Source: Brevundimonas sp. (lineage in GTDB: Bacteria > Pseudomonadota > Alphaproteobacteria > Caulobacterales > Caulobacteraceae). From it: 64,000 nucleotides of DNA. The stretch covers positions 1 through 64,000 of the forward strand of contig NZ_JACESA010000012.1 of the NCBI RefSeq assembly GCF_013912065.1, given 5' to 3'. Below are positions 1-7,445 of this stretch, one piece after another; positions within the stretch are counted from its first letter, which is position 1; the number at the start of each line of letters is the position of its first letter. The translations under genes were made by a program, and so were the position numbers. The notes below the pieces were generated by a model that made no database searches, was not told where the DNA came from, and saw only the letters and a list, made by a program, of their open reading frames with translations.

Positions 1-778
1 CCCCGCCGACCGTCCCGGCCCGCACGACCACGGCCCCGTCCGTTCCATCGACATCAGCCCGCAGGGTGCGCGTCCAGACCGCGCCCGCCCCCGCGCCCGT
101 CACCGCCTCGTCGGCCGCGTCGCGCGTCGCCAGGGCCTGCATCATCGCGGCCCAGTCATAGGGCGGCCGATAGGCCAGGCCGATCCGCACCGCCCCGCCC
201 CGTTCGGCCTCGACCTTGCGCCGCCGCAATTCGGAGGGCGCGCGGCCGTACAGGGCCTGAAAGGTCTCGTTGAACCGTCGCACGCTCCCGAACCCCGACG
301 CCATCGCCACCTCGGCCATCGACAGGTCGCTCTCGTGGATCAGTTGTTTGGCTAACAGCACCCGCCGGGTCTGGGCCACGCTGACCGGTGCGGCGCCCAG
401 ATGCTGGCGGAACAGCCGCCGCAGATGCCGCTCCCCCACCCCAAGCCGGGTCGCCAGGGTCTCGGCGTCGCCGGCGTCCAGCGCCCCGGCCTCGATCAGG
501 GCCAGGGCCCGGCTGACCGTGTTCGACGTGCCTCGCCAGGCGCCCATCTCCGGCGCCGTCTCGGGTCGACAGCGCAGGCAGGCGCGAAATCCCGCCGCCT
601 CCGCCGAGGCGGCCGTAGGATGAAAGACCACATTCTCGCGCCGGGGCGTCCGCGCCGGACAGACCGGCCGGCAGTAGATTCCGGTCGAGGTCACGGCCGT
701 GAAGAACCGCCCGTCGAACCGGGCGTCCCGCGCCCCGAGGGCGCGCCAGCAGGCCTCCTGATCCAGCGTCTGTTCCAT
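1..778 (-). CDS. alkA: Ada-AlkA type DNA-3-methyladenine glycosylase 2, 3' end outside the window
   Basis: Alkylation-damage repair and response protein. Reading leftwards from ATG at 776-778, the N-terminus has an Ada-type metal/methyl-acceptor domain with cysteines at about residues 36, 40, 67 and 70 (CRPVC and CLRC). An AraC-type helix-turn-helix follows at about residues 80-190 (SVRRFNETFQALYGRAPSEL). The start of the AlkA N-terminal domain follows that, with its YRPPYDW signature. The fusion couples sensing of methylphosphotriesters to base excision and probably to its own transcription; this is family knowledge. The frame stays open to position 1, so the helix-hairpin-helix glycosylase domain lies outside the window. 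It is divergent from the M14 peptidase gene across a 121-bp gap. Confidence 0.9.
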   Translation of the reverse strand, partial: MEQTLDQEACWRALGARDARFDGRFFTAVTSTGIYCRPVCPARTPRRENVVFHPTAASAEAAGFRACLRCRPETAPEMGAWRGTSNTVSRALALIEAGALDAGDAETLATRLGVGERHLRRLFRQHLGAAPVSVAQTRRVLLAKQLIHESDLSMAEVAMASGFGSVRRFNETFQALYGRAPSELRRRKVEAERGGAVRIGLAYRPPYDWAAMMQALATRDAADEAVTGAGAGAVWTRTLRADVDGTDGAVVVRAGTVGG

Positions 779-899
779 GACCGGCAAGATGGGCGCTCAG
801 CCGGAACATGTCTCGCGGTTTTCGGACATCAATGGGCGTATACGCACCGTTTCCTTTTCCGAACCTGCAGCTAAGGTGGTCGCCTCCGGGGGGTTCATC

Positions 900-3530
900 A
901 TGTCCATGTTTCGTCGTTCCGCGCGTTCGCTCGCTCTCGCCCTGGTCGGCGCCTGCGCCGCGGCCCTGCTCGGGGTCCAACCCGTCTCGGCGCGCCAGAC
1001 GACCGAAATCCCGACCGTCCGCCAGACCCTCGGCTATGACAGCGGCCAGGAGATCACTCGCGCCGCCGACGTGCGCCGCTATTTCCAGGCGCTGAAGACC
1101 GCCGCCCCGACCCAGGTGGTGATCGGCGACTATGCGACGACCTGGGAGGGCCGCCCGCTGTTCTGGGCCGCCGTCGGCTCGCCCGCCAATATCGCCCGCC
1201 TGGACCAGATCAAGGCGACCTCTCGCGCCCTGGCCGACCCCCGCCTGACCTCGCCCCCGCAGGCCGCCGCCCTGATCGCCGACCAACCGGTCCTGGTCTG
1301 GATGGCCTATTCGGTTCACGGCAACGAGATCAGCCCCGCCGACGCCGCCATGGCTGCAGCGCGGCGCCTGCTGACCGATCCGACCGCCCAGGCCTGGCTG
1401 GCCAATACGGTCGTCGTCTTCGTCCCGACCCAGAACCCCGACGGGCGCGAGCGTTTCCTCAACAGCTTCGCCTCGGGCCGCGGCTCCCTGCCCAATCCCG
1501 ACCCGGCCTCGGCCGAGCGCGACGAGCCCTGGCCCAGCGGCCGCTACAACCATTATCTGTTCGACCTGAACCGCGACTGGTTCATCCAGACCCAGCCGGA
1601 GACCCAGGGACACTCGGCCCAGGTCCGCGAGTGGCGGCCCCAGGTCGTCGTCGACAGCCACGAAATGGGCTCGGACGAGACCTTCTTCTTCCCGCCGGAA
1701 GCCGAACCGCTGAACCCGTGGATCTGGCCGCGCACCCTGGAAAACCGCGCCCTGTTCGGCCGCAACACCGGCGCCCGGTTCGATGCGGCCGGCCTGCCCT
1801 ACTTCAATCGCAAGGTCTATGACGCCTTCTATCCCGGCTATGGCGACGGCTGGCCCGGCTATCTCGGCGCCGTCTCCATGACCTATGAGGCCGGTTCGGC
1901 GCGGGGCCTGGCCGCGCGGCGCAGTTCGGGCGAGGTCTTCACCTATGCCGACACGGTCCGCGCCCACCTGACCGCCACCCTGGCGACGATCGAGACGGCG
2001 TCGCGCAATCACGACCGGCTGCTGAACGACTTCTACGCCTATCACCGCGACGGGCTGACGGGCCGCGGAGCCTATGTCCTGTCGCGCGCATCGGACCCGG
2101 CCGCCGCCGACCGTCTGGCCGGCCTGCTGGTCCGTTCGGGCATAGAGGTCGGCGTCGCCCGCCAGGCCTTCGGCGCCTGCGGAGGCCAGTATCGCGCCGG
2201 CGACTATGTCGTGAACCTGGCCCAGCCCCAGCGCCGCATGGCCGAGGTGCTGCTGACCCGCGACGTCCCCGTCCCGCCCGCCTTCCTGGCCGAGCAGGAA
2301 CGCCGTCGCGCGCGCGGCCTGGGCGACGAGATCTATGACGTCACCGCCTGGTCCCTGCCCCTGATGTTCGGCGTCGAGTCCGCCCGTTGCAACAGCGCGC
2401 CCGGCGTCGCCGTCGACGCGCGCGGCCCCGAACTGGTCACGCCGGCGACGGTGCGGAACGCCGAGGCCCGTTACGGCTTCCTGGTCGCCCCCGGCTCGGC
2501 CCAGCCCCGCTTCCTCGCCGCCGCCCTCCAGGCCGGGCTGACGGTCAACGCCTCCGACAAGCCCTTCGTCCAGAACGGCCGCGACTGGCCCGCAGGAACC
2601 TTGATCCTGCCGAAGGCCGGCGCGCCCGCCGATCTGGCCGCCACCCTCGACCGTCTCGCCGCCCAGACGGGCGCCGAGGTTGTCGGCACGGACCAGTCAT
2701 GGGTCGAACAGGGCGCGGGCTTCGGCTCCAGCGACGTGGTGCGGCTACGCGCGCCCCGTGTCGCCCTCGCCTGGGACAGTCCCGCCGCCCCCGACGCCGC
2801 CGGCGCGACCCGCTGGCTGCTGGAACGCGACCTGGGCTATCCGGTCACCGCCATCCGCGCCGCCAGCTTCGGCGAGGCCGACCTGTCGCATTATCAGGTC
2901 CTGATCCTTCCCGAGGGCCGCAACTACGCTTCCGTCCTGGGCGAGTCCGGGGTCAAGGCGCTGCGCGACTGGGTCTCGCGTGGCGGCACCCTGATCAGCC
3001 TGGGAACCGCCACCCGCCTGCTGACCGACCCCGACAGCGACATGCTGGCCTCGCGTCGCGAGGACGGCGCCTTGGGCGAAGACGAAGACAAGCCCGAAAG
3101 CCCCGCCCGGATCGCCAACCAGACCGACTACGCCGCCCTGCTGGCCCACAGCGACCACGGCCCGGACTCGGTCGCCGGCGTCCTGGCCCGCGCCCATGTC
3201 GATCCGGACCACTGGATCGGCGCCGGCCTGCCGTCCGAACTGAACGTTCTGGTGCGCGGCGCCGACATTTACGCCCCGCTGAAACGCGGCGAAGGGACCA
3301 ACGCCGTTCGCTTCGAAGGCTCGGACCGGCTGCTGGCCTCGGGCCAGCTCTGGGCCGAGAACCAAGCCCAGCTCGGCTTCAAGCCCGTGGTCATGGTCGA
3401 GACCCTGGGCGCGGGCCAGTTGATCGCCTTTACCCAGGACCCGACGGTGCGCGGCTATCTGGAGGGTCTCAAGCCGCTGTTCGCCAATGCGGTGTTCAAG
3501 GGGCCGGCCCACGTCTCGCCCCGCTGGTGA
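900..3530 (+). CDS. Secreted M14-family zinc carboxypeptidase
   Basis: 876-residue periplasmic or extracellular metallopeptidase. ATG at 900 gives a clean signal peptide (two Arg, hydrophobic stretch, VSA cleavage region near residue 31). The longer in-frame extension back to 777 would bury it. The M14 zinc motif HxxE appears as HGNE at about residues 140-143, and a downstream ligand histidine lies in VDSHEMGSDE. MTYEAGS could carry the catalytic Glu. The C-terminal ~400 residues look like an appended glutamine-amidotransferase-like fold, including LPEGRNYASVLGESGV and a Gly-rich STLISLGTATRLL-like segment. Large M14 proteins of this architecture are common in Caulobacterales and Xanthomonads. 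The substrate cannot be read from sequence. Confidence 0.88.
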   Translation: MSMFRRSARSLALALVGACAAALLGVQPVSARQTTEIPTVRQTLGYDSGQEITRAADVRRYFQALKTAAPTQVVIGDYATTWEGRPLFWAAVGSPANIARLDQIKATSRALADPRLTSPPQAAALIADQPVLVWMAYSVHGNEISPADAAMAAARRLLTDPTAQAWLANTVVVFVPTQNPDGRERFLNSFASGRGSLPNPDPASAERDEPWPSGRYNHYLFDLNRDWFIQTQPETQGHSAQVREWRPQVVVDSHEMGSDETFFFPPEAEPLNPWIWPRTLENRALFGRNTGARFDAAGLPYFNRKVYDAFYPGYGDGWPGYLGAVSMTYEAGSARGLAARRSSGEVFTYADTVRAHLTATLATIETASRNHDRLLNDFYAYHRDGLTGRGAYVLSRASDPAAADRLAGLLVRSGIEVGVARQAFGACGGQYRAGDYVVNLAQPQRRMAEVLLTRDVPVPPAFLAEQERRRARGLGDEIYDVTAWSLPLMFGVESARCNSAPGVAVDARGPELVTPATVRNAEARYGFLVAPGSAQPRFLAAALQAGLTVNASDKPFVQNGRDWPAGTLILPKAGAPADLAATLDRLAAQTGAEVVGTDQSWVEQGAGFGSSDVVRLRAPRVALAWDSPAAPDAAGATRWLLERDLGYPVTAIRAASFGEADLSHYQVLILPEGRNYASVLGESGVKALRDWVSRGGTLISLGTATRLLTDPDSDMLASRREDGALGEDEDKPESPARIANQTDYAALLAHSDHGPDSVAGVLARAHVDPDHWIGAGLPSELNVLVRGADIYAPLKRGEGTNAVRFEGSDRLLASGQLWAENQAQLGFKPVVMVETLGAGQLIAFTQDPTVRGYLEGLKPLFANAVFKGPAHVSPRW

Positions 3531-3621
3531 CATCCTGGCGATCAGGACTGGACACGCGCCCAGACGGGCATAACCTCGTTTTCGCCCGCAGAGGCGCAAA
3601 TATAAAAACGGGAGCTACGCC

Positions 3622-3942
3622 TTGGTACGTCTGTCCTATTCCACGCTTGCCTCAATAGGGGCCGCGGCGGCCGCCGCCGGTCTGGTCGCCTTCGCCGCCA
3701 CGGCCCAGGATCGCCCCAATCCGGAACCGGCCGCTTCAGGTCGCGCCCTGCCCGTGGGCAGTTATCGCGAGACCTGCCGGGGCATCAGCCTCAATGGCGA
3801 CCGGCTGCGCGCGCGCTGCATCGCCAAGGACGGCCAGTCGGTCTCTTCGACCCTCAGCGTCCGCAGTTGCCAGGGCGCCCAGATCAAGAACGACAACGGT
3901 CGGCTGGCCTGCGCCGCGCCGACCTCGACGCGCTCGACCTGA
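3622..3942 (+). CDS. Small secreted CVNH (cyanovirin-N homology) domain protein
   Basis: 106-residue exported protein. The start is TTG at 3622: a GGAG ribosome site at 3611-3614 sits 7 bases upstream and no ATG fits. Residues 1-28 form a signal peptide ending AATAQ. The rest matches one CVNH half-repeat: SYRETCRGISLNGDRLRARC, then a segment with SVSSTLSVRSC and NDNGRLAC. The four cysteines are spaced as in two disulfides. CVNH domains bind glycans in characterised members; binding by this one is inference. The gene ends at a strong hairpin terminator. Confidence 0.75.
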   Translation: MVRLSYSTLASIGAAAAAAGLVAFAATAQDRPNPEPAASGRALPVGSYRETCRGISLNGDRLRARCIAKDGQSVSSTLSVRSCQGAQIKNDNGRLACAAPTSTRST

Positions 3943-3950
3943 CAAGACCC

Positions 3951-3982
3951 ACCGGTCCCGGCACGCCGGGACCGGTGTTTCT
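3951..3982 (+). terminator. Rho-independent terminator of the CVNH gene
   Basis: A 12-bp perfect stem, ACCGGTCCCGGC (3951-3962) with GCCGGGACCGGT (3965-3976), is followed by GTTTCTT. It lies directly between the stop codons of two convergent genes (CVNH and the SLC13 permease). Confidence 0.85.
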
Positions 3983-5757
3983 TACATCGGCCAGAACAGC
4001 AAGATAGCGGGCGGGCCGATCACCAGCACCAAGAGGCTCAGCGGCGCCCCCAGCTTGGGATAGTCCGAGAACTTGTACCCGCCCGGCCCCATGACCAGCG
4101 TATTGCACTGGTGCCCGATGGGGGTCAGGAAGTCGCACGCCGCCCCCACCGCCACCGCCATCAGGAAGGGGTCGGGCCGATAGCCCAGTTGCTGGGCCAG
4201 GGTCGCCGCGATCGGCGCCACCACCAGAACCGTCGCCGCATTGTTCAGGAAGGGCGTCACCGCCATGGCGGCGAACATCATGCCCGCCACCGCCACCACG
4301 GGCGGTATGCCCTGGAACACCGACTTCAGCCCGCCGGCGATCAGGTCCGCCCCGCCGGTCTGCTGGATCGCGTCCGACACGGGGATCAGGGCGGCGATCA
4401 GCACCAGGAGCGGTCCGTCCAGCGCCGCATAGGCCTCGCGCATCTTCAACCCGCCCAGAGCCACGATGACCACAGCCGCGCCGAAGAAGGCGATCGACAC
4501 AGGGATCAGGCCGAACCCCACCATGATCATGGCCGTCGCCAGCACGACGGCGGGCAGGAATTTCCGCCTCTGACCGCCCAGCCGCACCTCGCGTTCCGCC
4601 AGGGGCAGCAGCCCCAGGGCCGCCAGCCGCCCGGGCAGGCCGGATTCCGACCCCTGCAGCAACAGCACGTCCCCCGCCTGCAGCTTGGCCGTCCGCAGAT
4701 GCTGGGTCAGTTCATAGCCGCTGCGTGACACGCCCAGCAGGTTCAGCCCATGCTGGCCGTACAGATCCAGCGACCGCACCGACTGTCCGGTCAGGGGCGA
4801 GTCCGCCCCGATCACCGCCTCGGCCAGGCTGACCTCGTCCTTGGCCTCTTCCAGCAGCACCGGCCGGTCGCCCCGCACCAGCTTCAGCTTGGTGGCGTTG
4901 ATGAAGCCTTCCAGCGCCTCCTGATCGCCCTTGATCAACAGGGTGTCGCCGGGCCTGACGATGGTGTTGCCGCGGGGCCGGGCCCTGCGCCTGCCGTCGC
5001 GGATCAGGGCCATGACCTGCACCTCGTCCGGCGCCAGGGCGATCAAGGCCTTGATCGGACGCGGCTCCAGGCTCCAGTCATCTGGCGCCTGGGCCTCGGT
5101 CAGATAGGCGTTGGCCGACAGGGCGGCCGCCAACCCCAGGGTCCCGGTCCGGTCCTTGGGCAGCAGCCGATAACCGAAGGCCAGAAACGCGAGGGCCGCC
5201 CCGGTCAGGATCAGTCCCACCGGCGCATAGTCGAACATGCGGAACGGTTCCCCGATCATGTCCTGGCGCACCTCGGCGACCAGGATGTTGGGCGAGGTCC
5301 CGACCAGGGTCACCATGCCCCCGGCCATGGCGCCGAAGGCCATGGGCATCAGCAGCCGCGACTGTTTGGTGCCTGTCCGCCGGCTGACCTGCAGGGCCAC
5401 CGGCATCATGATGGCCAGGGCGCCGACGTTCTTGGTCACCATCGACAACAGGGTCACGGCCACGGTCAGCACCGGCACCTGGGACCGTTCCGTCTTCAGG
5501 TGCGGCATGATCCGCTTCAACGCCATCTCGACGATGCCGGACTTGGCGAAGGCCGCCGACACCACCAGGGCGGCGGCGATGATCACCGTCACGTCATTGG
5601 AAAATCCGGAGAATGCGTCCTCGGCCGGGATCACCCCTATGGCCAGACCGACGACCAGGGCCGCCAAGGCCACCAGGTCGTACCGGAACCGGCCCCAGAC
5701 GAAGGCCGCGACCGTCAGACCGACCAGGCCGAAGGCCAAACCCTGTTGTAAAGTCAC
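3982..5757 (-). CDS. SLC13-family permease with paired TrkA-C (RCK-C) domains
   Basis: 591-residue inner-membrane transporter. Residues 1-200 and 395-591 are strongly hydrophobic helices of the divalent anion:Na+ symporter/ArsB-NhaD fold (VTKNVGALAIMMPVALQVSR and LVGTSPNILVAEV near 105-160; PFLNNAATVLVVAPIAATLA and DFLTPIGHQCNTLVMGPG near the C-terminus). The NTP-like motif around TSPNI and PIGHQCN matches SLC13 substrate loops. The central 205-375 region has two TrkA-C-like regulatory domains (PGDTLLIKGDQEAL; LQAGDVLLLQGSESG). Proteins of this type carry sulfate, citrate or dicarboxylates; the substrate here is undetermined. ATG at 5757 is taken as the start. Confidence 0.85.
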   Translation of the reverse strand: MTLQQGLAFGLVGLTVAAFVWGRFRYDLVALAALVVGLAIGVIPAEDAFSGFSNDVTVIIAAALVVSAAFAKSGIVEMALKRIMPHLKTERSQVPVLTVAVTLLSMVTKNVGALAIMMPVALQVSRRTGTKQSRLLMPMAFGAMAGGMVTLVGTSPNILVAEVRQDMIGEPFRMFDYAPVGLILTGAALAFLAFGYRLLPKDRTGTLGLAAALSANAYLTEAQAPDDWSLEPRPIKALIALAPDEVQVMALIRDGRRRARPRGNTIVRPGDTLLIKGDQEALEGFINATKLKLVRGDRPVLLEEAKDEVSLAEAVIGADSPLTGQSVRSLDLYGQHGLNLLGVSRSGYELTQHLRTAKLQAGDVLLLQGSESGLPGRLAALGLLPLAEREVRLGGQRRKFLPAVVLATAMIMVGFGLIPVSIAFFGAAVVIVALGGLKMREAYAALDGPLLVLIAALIPVSDAIQQTGGADLIAGGLKSVFQGIPPVVAVAGMMFAAMAVTPFLNNAATVLVVAPIAATLAQQLGYRPDPFLMAVAVGAACDFLTPIGHQCNTLVMGPGGYKFSDYPKLGAPLSLLVLVIGPPAILLFWPM

Positions 5758-5833
5758 GCGTCAGCCTCGCCCCCGGCCGCCCATCGCCGCCGATGCACTG
5801 CAACGGCGAAAGCGGCCGGAGGTTCAACCTCTT

Positions 5834-6934
5834 CTACCGTCCCGCAACCAATCGGCCAGCCGCTCGCACGATGCGGAACACCTCGGCCGCGAAGGTCCAG
5901 ACCACGATGATCATCAGGATCGCCGCCAGGCCGCCGGCGTCTCCCGCCGTCCGGTGGAACAGCGCCTGCACCCGCTCGGCGAATTCCGTGACGGTCCCGA
6001 CCCAGATCACCGGGCTCAGCGGCGACCAGAACCACAGCCACAACAGGCCCCAGGCCGCCGCCGCGCCGAAGGCCATGTCGCCAAAGGCCGTCAACCGCAC
6101 ATTCCCGCCCGACGCCGCGCGCGTCAGGTCGAACAGAACCTTGGCGAGGGCGAACAGGGTCACCGGCCAATAGGCCGCCTCAACGATCTGGGCCAGCATC
6201 CGGCCATAGTCGACGCCGTCCACGACCGACGCCAGCTCCTCCGGCCGGATCGAGGCCATCGGCAACAGGCCGGTCCACCACAGCAACAGAACGGCCCAGG
6301 CGATGGCGCTGGAAACCGCCCGCGCCACAGGCGACATCTCGGCGCTCTTCTTCACGGCAGAGCCCGTTTTGACCCGACCCGACTCGGCGGCGCCCGCCAG
6401 CCTCTGGCTCCAGGTCTCGGCGTCGATGTCCCCACCCAGTTCGAACAGGCCCAGGTCCTTGACCCGCCATTTGGCGATGAAGTCCGGCTTCTTCTCCTGA
6501 CGTTCCAGAATGAAGCCGATCAAGGTGATCACCCCGATCACCGACACGGCCCCGCTGAACAGGGCGGCGAAGCTCTGGCCGATCGCCTCGCCCATATAGA
6601 GGTCGCCGCTCAGCACCCGCGCCGCCAGGCCGATCAGGGTGACGCAGACCATCACCGCCAACGCCGTCTTCACCGCGAACATCCACCACGGATAAAGCTC
6701 GGGCCCGATCAGCGCCTGTGGTCCCGACCGATACCGCGCCGCCACTGTCAGCGGATGGCCGACCTCGCGCAACAAGGCCTCGACCTCGTCGTCGTCGGGC
6801 GCCCGGCCCAGCCGCGCCTCCAGAGCCTCGATCCGTCCCATGATCTCATCGCGCAACTCTGCGACGATGTCGTCGCGCGTCGCCTTGGGCAGCTGGGCCG
6901 CGACGGCCTTCAGATAGCGTTCGACCAGTTCCAT
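5834..6934 (-). CDS. PadR-associated multi-pass membrane protein with N-terminal HAAS-like domain
   Basis: 366 residues. ATG at 6934 is preceded by a GGAGGG ribosome site. The first ~65 residues (ERYLKAVAAQLPKATRDDIV, then EVEALLREVGHPLTVAARY) match the helical HAAS/DUF1700-like domain that accompanies PadR regulators. The remainder holds several transmembrane helices (about 80-145, 205-235, 260-290, 305-360) around a charged cytoplasmic stretch. It is the second gene of a two-gene operon, 26 bp after the padR-like stop. By analogy it may be the membrane or stress component controlled by that PadR. Its biochemical role is unknown. Confidence 0.75.
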   Translation of the reverse strand: MELVERYLKAVAAQLPKATRDDIVAELRDEIMGRIEALEARLGRAPDDDEVEALLREVGHPLTVAARYRSGPQALIGPELYPWWMFAVKTALAVMVCVTLIGLAARVLSGDLYMGEAIGQSFAALFSGAVSVIGVITLIGFILERQEKKPDFIAKWRVKDLGLFELGGDIDAETWSQRLAGAAESGRVKTGSAVKKSAEMSPVARAVSSAIAWAVLLLWWTGLLPMASIRPEELASVVDGVDYGRMLAQIVEAAYWPVTLFALAKVLFDLTRAASGGNVRLTAFGDMAFGAAAAWGLLWLWFWSPLSPVIWVGTVTEFAERVQALFHRTAGDAGGLAAILMIIVVWTFAAEVFRIVRAAGRLVAGR

Positions 6935-6960
6935 CCCGGTCCCTCCCTCTTTCCCGATGT

Positions 6961-7293
6961 TCACAGCATCTTCTCCAGCGACGCCGACAGGCCCCGCCAT
7001 TCGGTCGCCAGCCGCGCCAGCATGACTTCTCCGCGCGGCGACAACCGATAGAACCGCTTCTTGCGCCGCTCCTCCTCGCGCCATTCGCTGTCCAGCAGCC
7101 CCTGGCTCTCCAGCCGCCGCAGCAGCGGATAGAGGGTGCTCTCCTCCATCTCGACCCCCGCCTCGCCCAGGGCCACCCGCAGCGAATAGCCGTACTGCTC
7201 GACCCTCAGGCTCGCCAGCACCGCCAGGATCAACGACCCCCGCCGCAGCTCCAGCCGCAGACTCTCGAACAGCAGTTCCTCGCCCTGACCCAC
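6961..7293 (-). CDS. PadR-family transcriptional regulator
   Basis: 110-residue winged-helix repressor. The start is placed at GTG 7291-7293 because TGGAGGG lies nine bases upstream; longer in-frame extensions would run through the operator. The core is typical: LRLELRRGSLILAVLASL, then YGYSLRVALGEAGVEMEEST, then LYPLLRRLESQGLLDSEW and the basic wing REEERRKKRFYRLSPRGEVML. It heads an operon with the HAAS membrane protein. Two inverted repeats just upstream of the start are good candidates for its own operator, so negative autoregulation is likely (inference). Confidence 0.88.
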   Translation of the reverse strand: MGQGEELLFESLRLELRRGSLILAVLASLRVEQYGYSLRVALGEAGVEMEESTLYPLLRRLESQGLLDSEWREEERRKKRFYRLSPRGEVMLARLATEWRGLSASLEKML

Positions 7294-7309
7294 GCCCAGA
7301 TCCCTCCAC

Positions 7310-7338
7310 GTCACATAGTGTGTGACATACAGTGTATG
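7310..7338. promoter_or_regulatory. Candidate PadR operator: two adjacent inverted repeats
   Basis: GTCACA-TAGTG-TGTGAC (7310-7326, perfect 6-bp arms) abuts and shares a base with CATAC-AGT-GTATG (7326-7338, perfect 5-bp arms). Both lie 17-45 bp upstream of the padR-like GTG. Known PadR sites are ATGT/ACAT-type dyads, which these resemble. Confidence 0.55.
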
Positions 7339-7391
7339 GGACATACTGTTCGAGACGTCAAGCCTGGTCGACGGGATCGCCTTCACGCACG

Positions 7392-7420
7392 AAAAAGGCG
7401 GCGGACCGAAGTCCGCCGCC
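7392..7420 (-). terminator. Terminator of TonB-dependent receptor 1
   Basis: A perfect 10-bp stem GGCGGCGGAC (7397-7406) / GTCCGCCGCC (7411-7420) with a CGAA loop on the + strand. Read on the minus strand it is followed by TTTTTC. The same hairpin recurs at 10849-10872 downstream of the paralogous receptor. Confidence 0.88.
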
Positions 7421-7445
7421 CTATTCGTTCTCGGAATCGTTTGGG

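Noticed and set aside
156-2045. Long open frame on the minus strand across alkA and the M14 peptidase gene
   Set aside because: Low-complexity Gly/Arg-rich translation antisense to a clear peptidase; an artefact of high GC.
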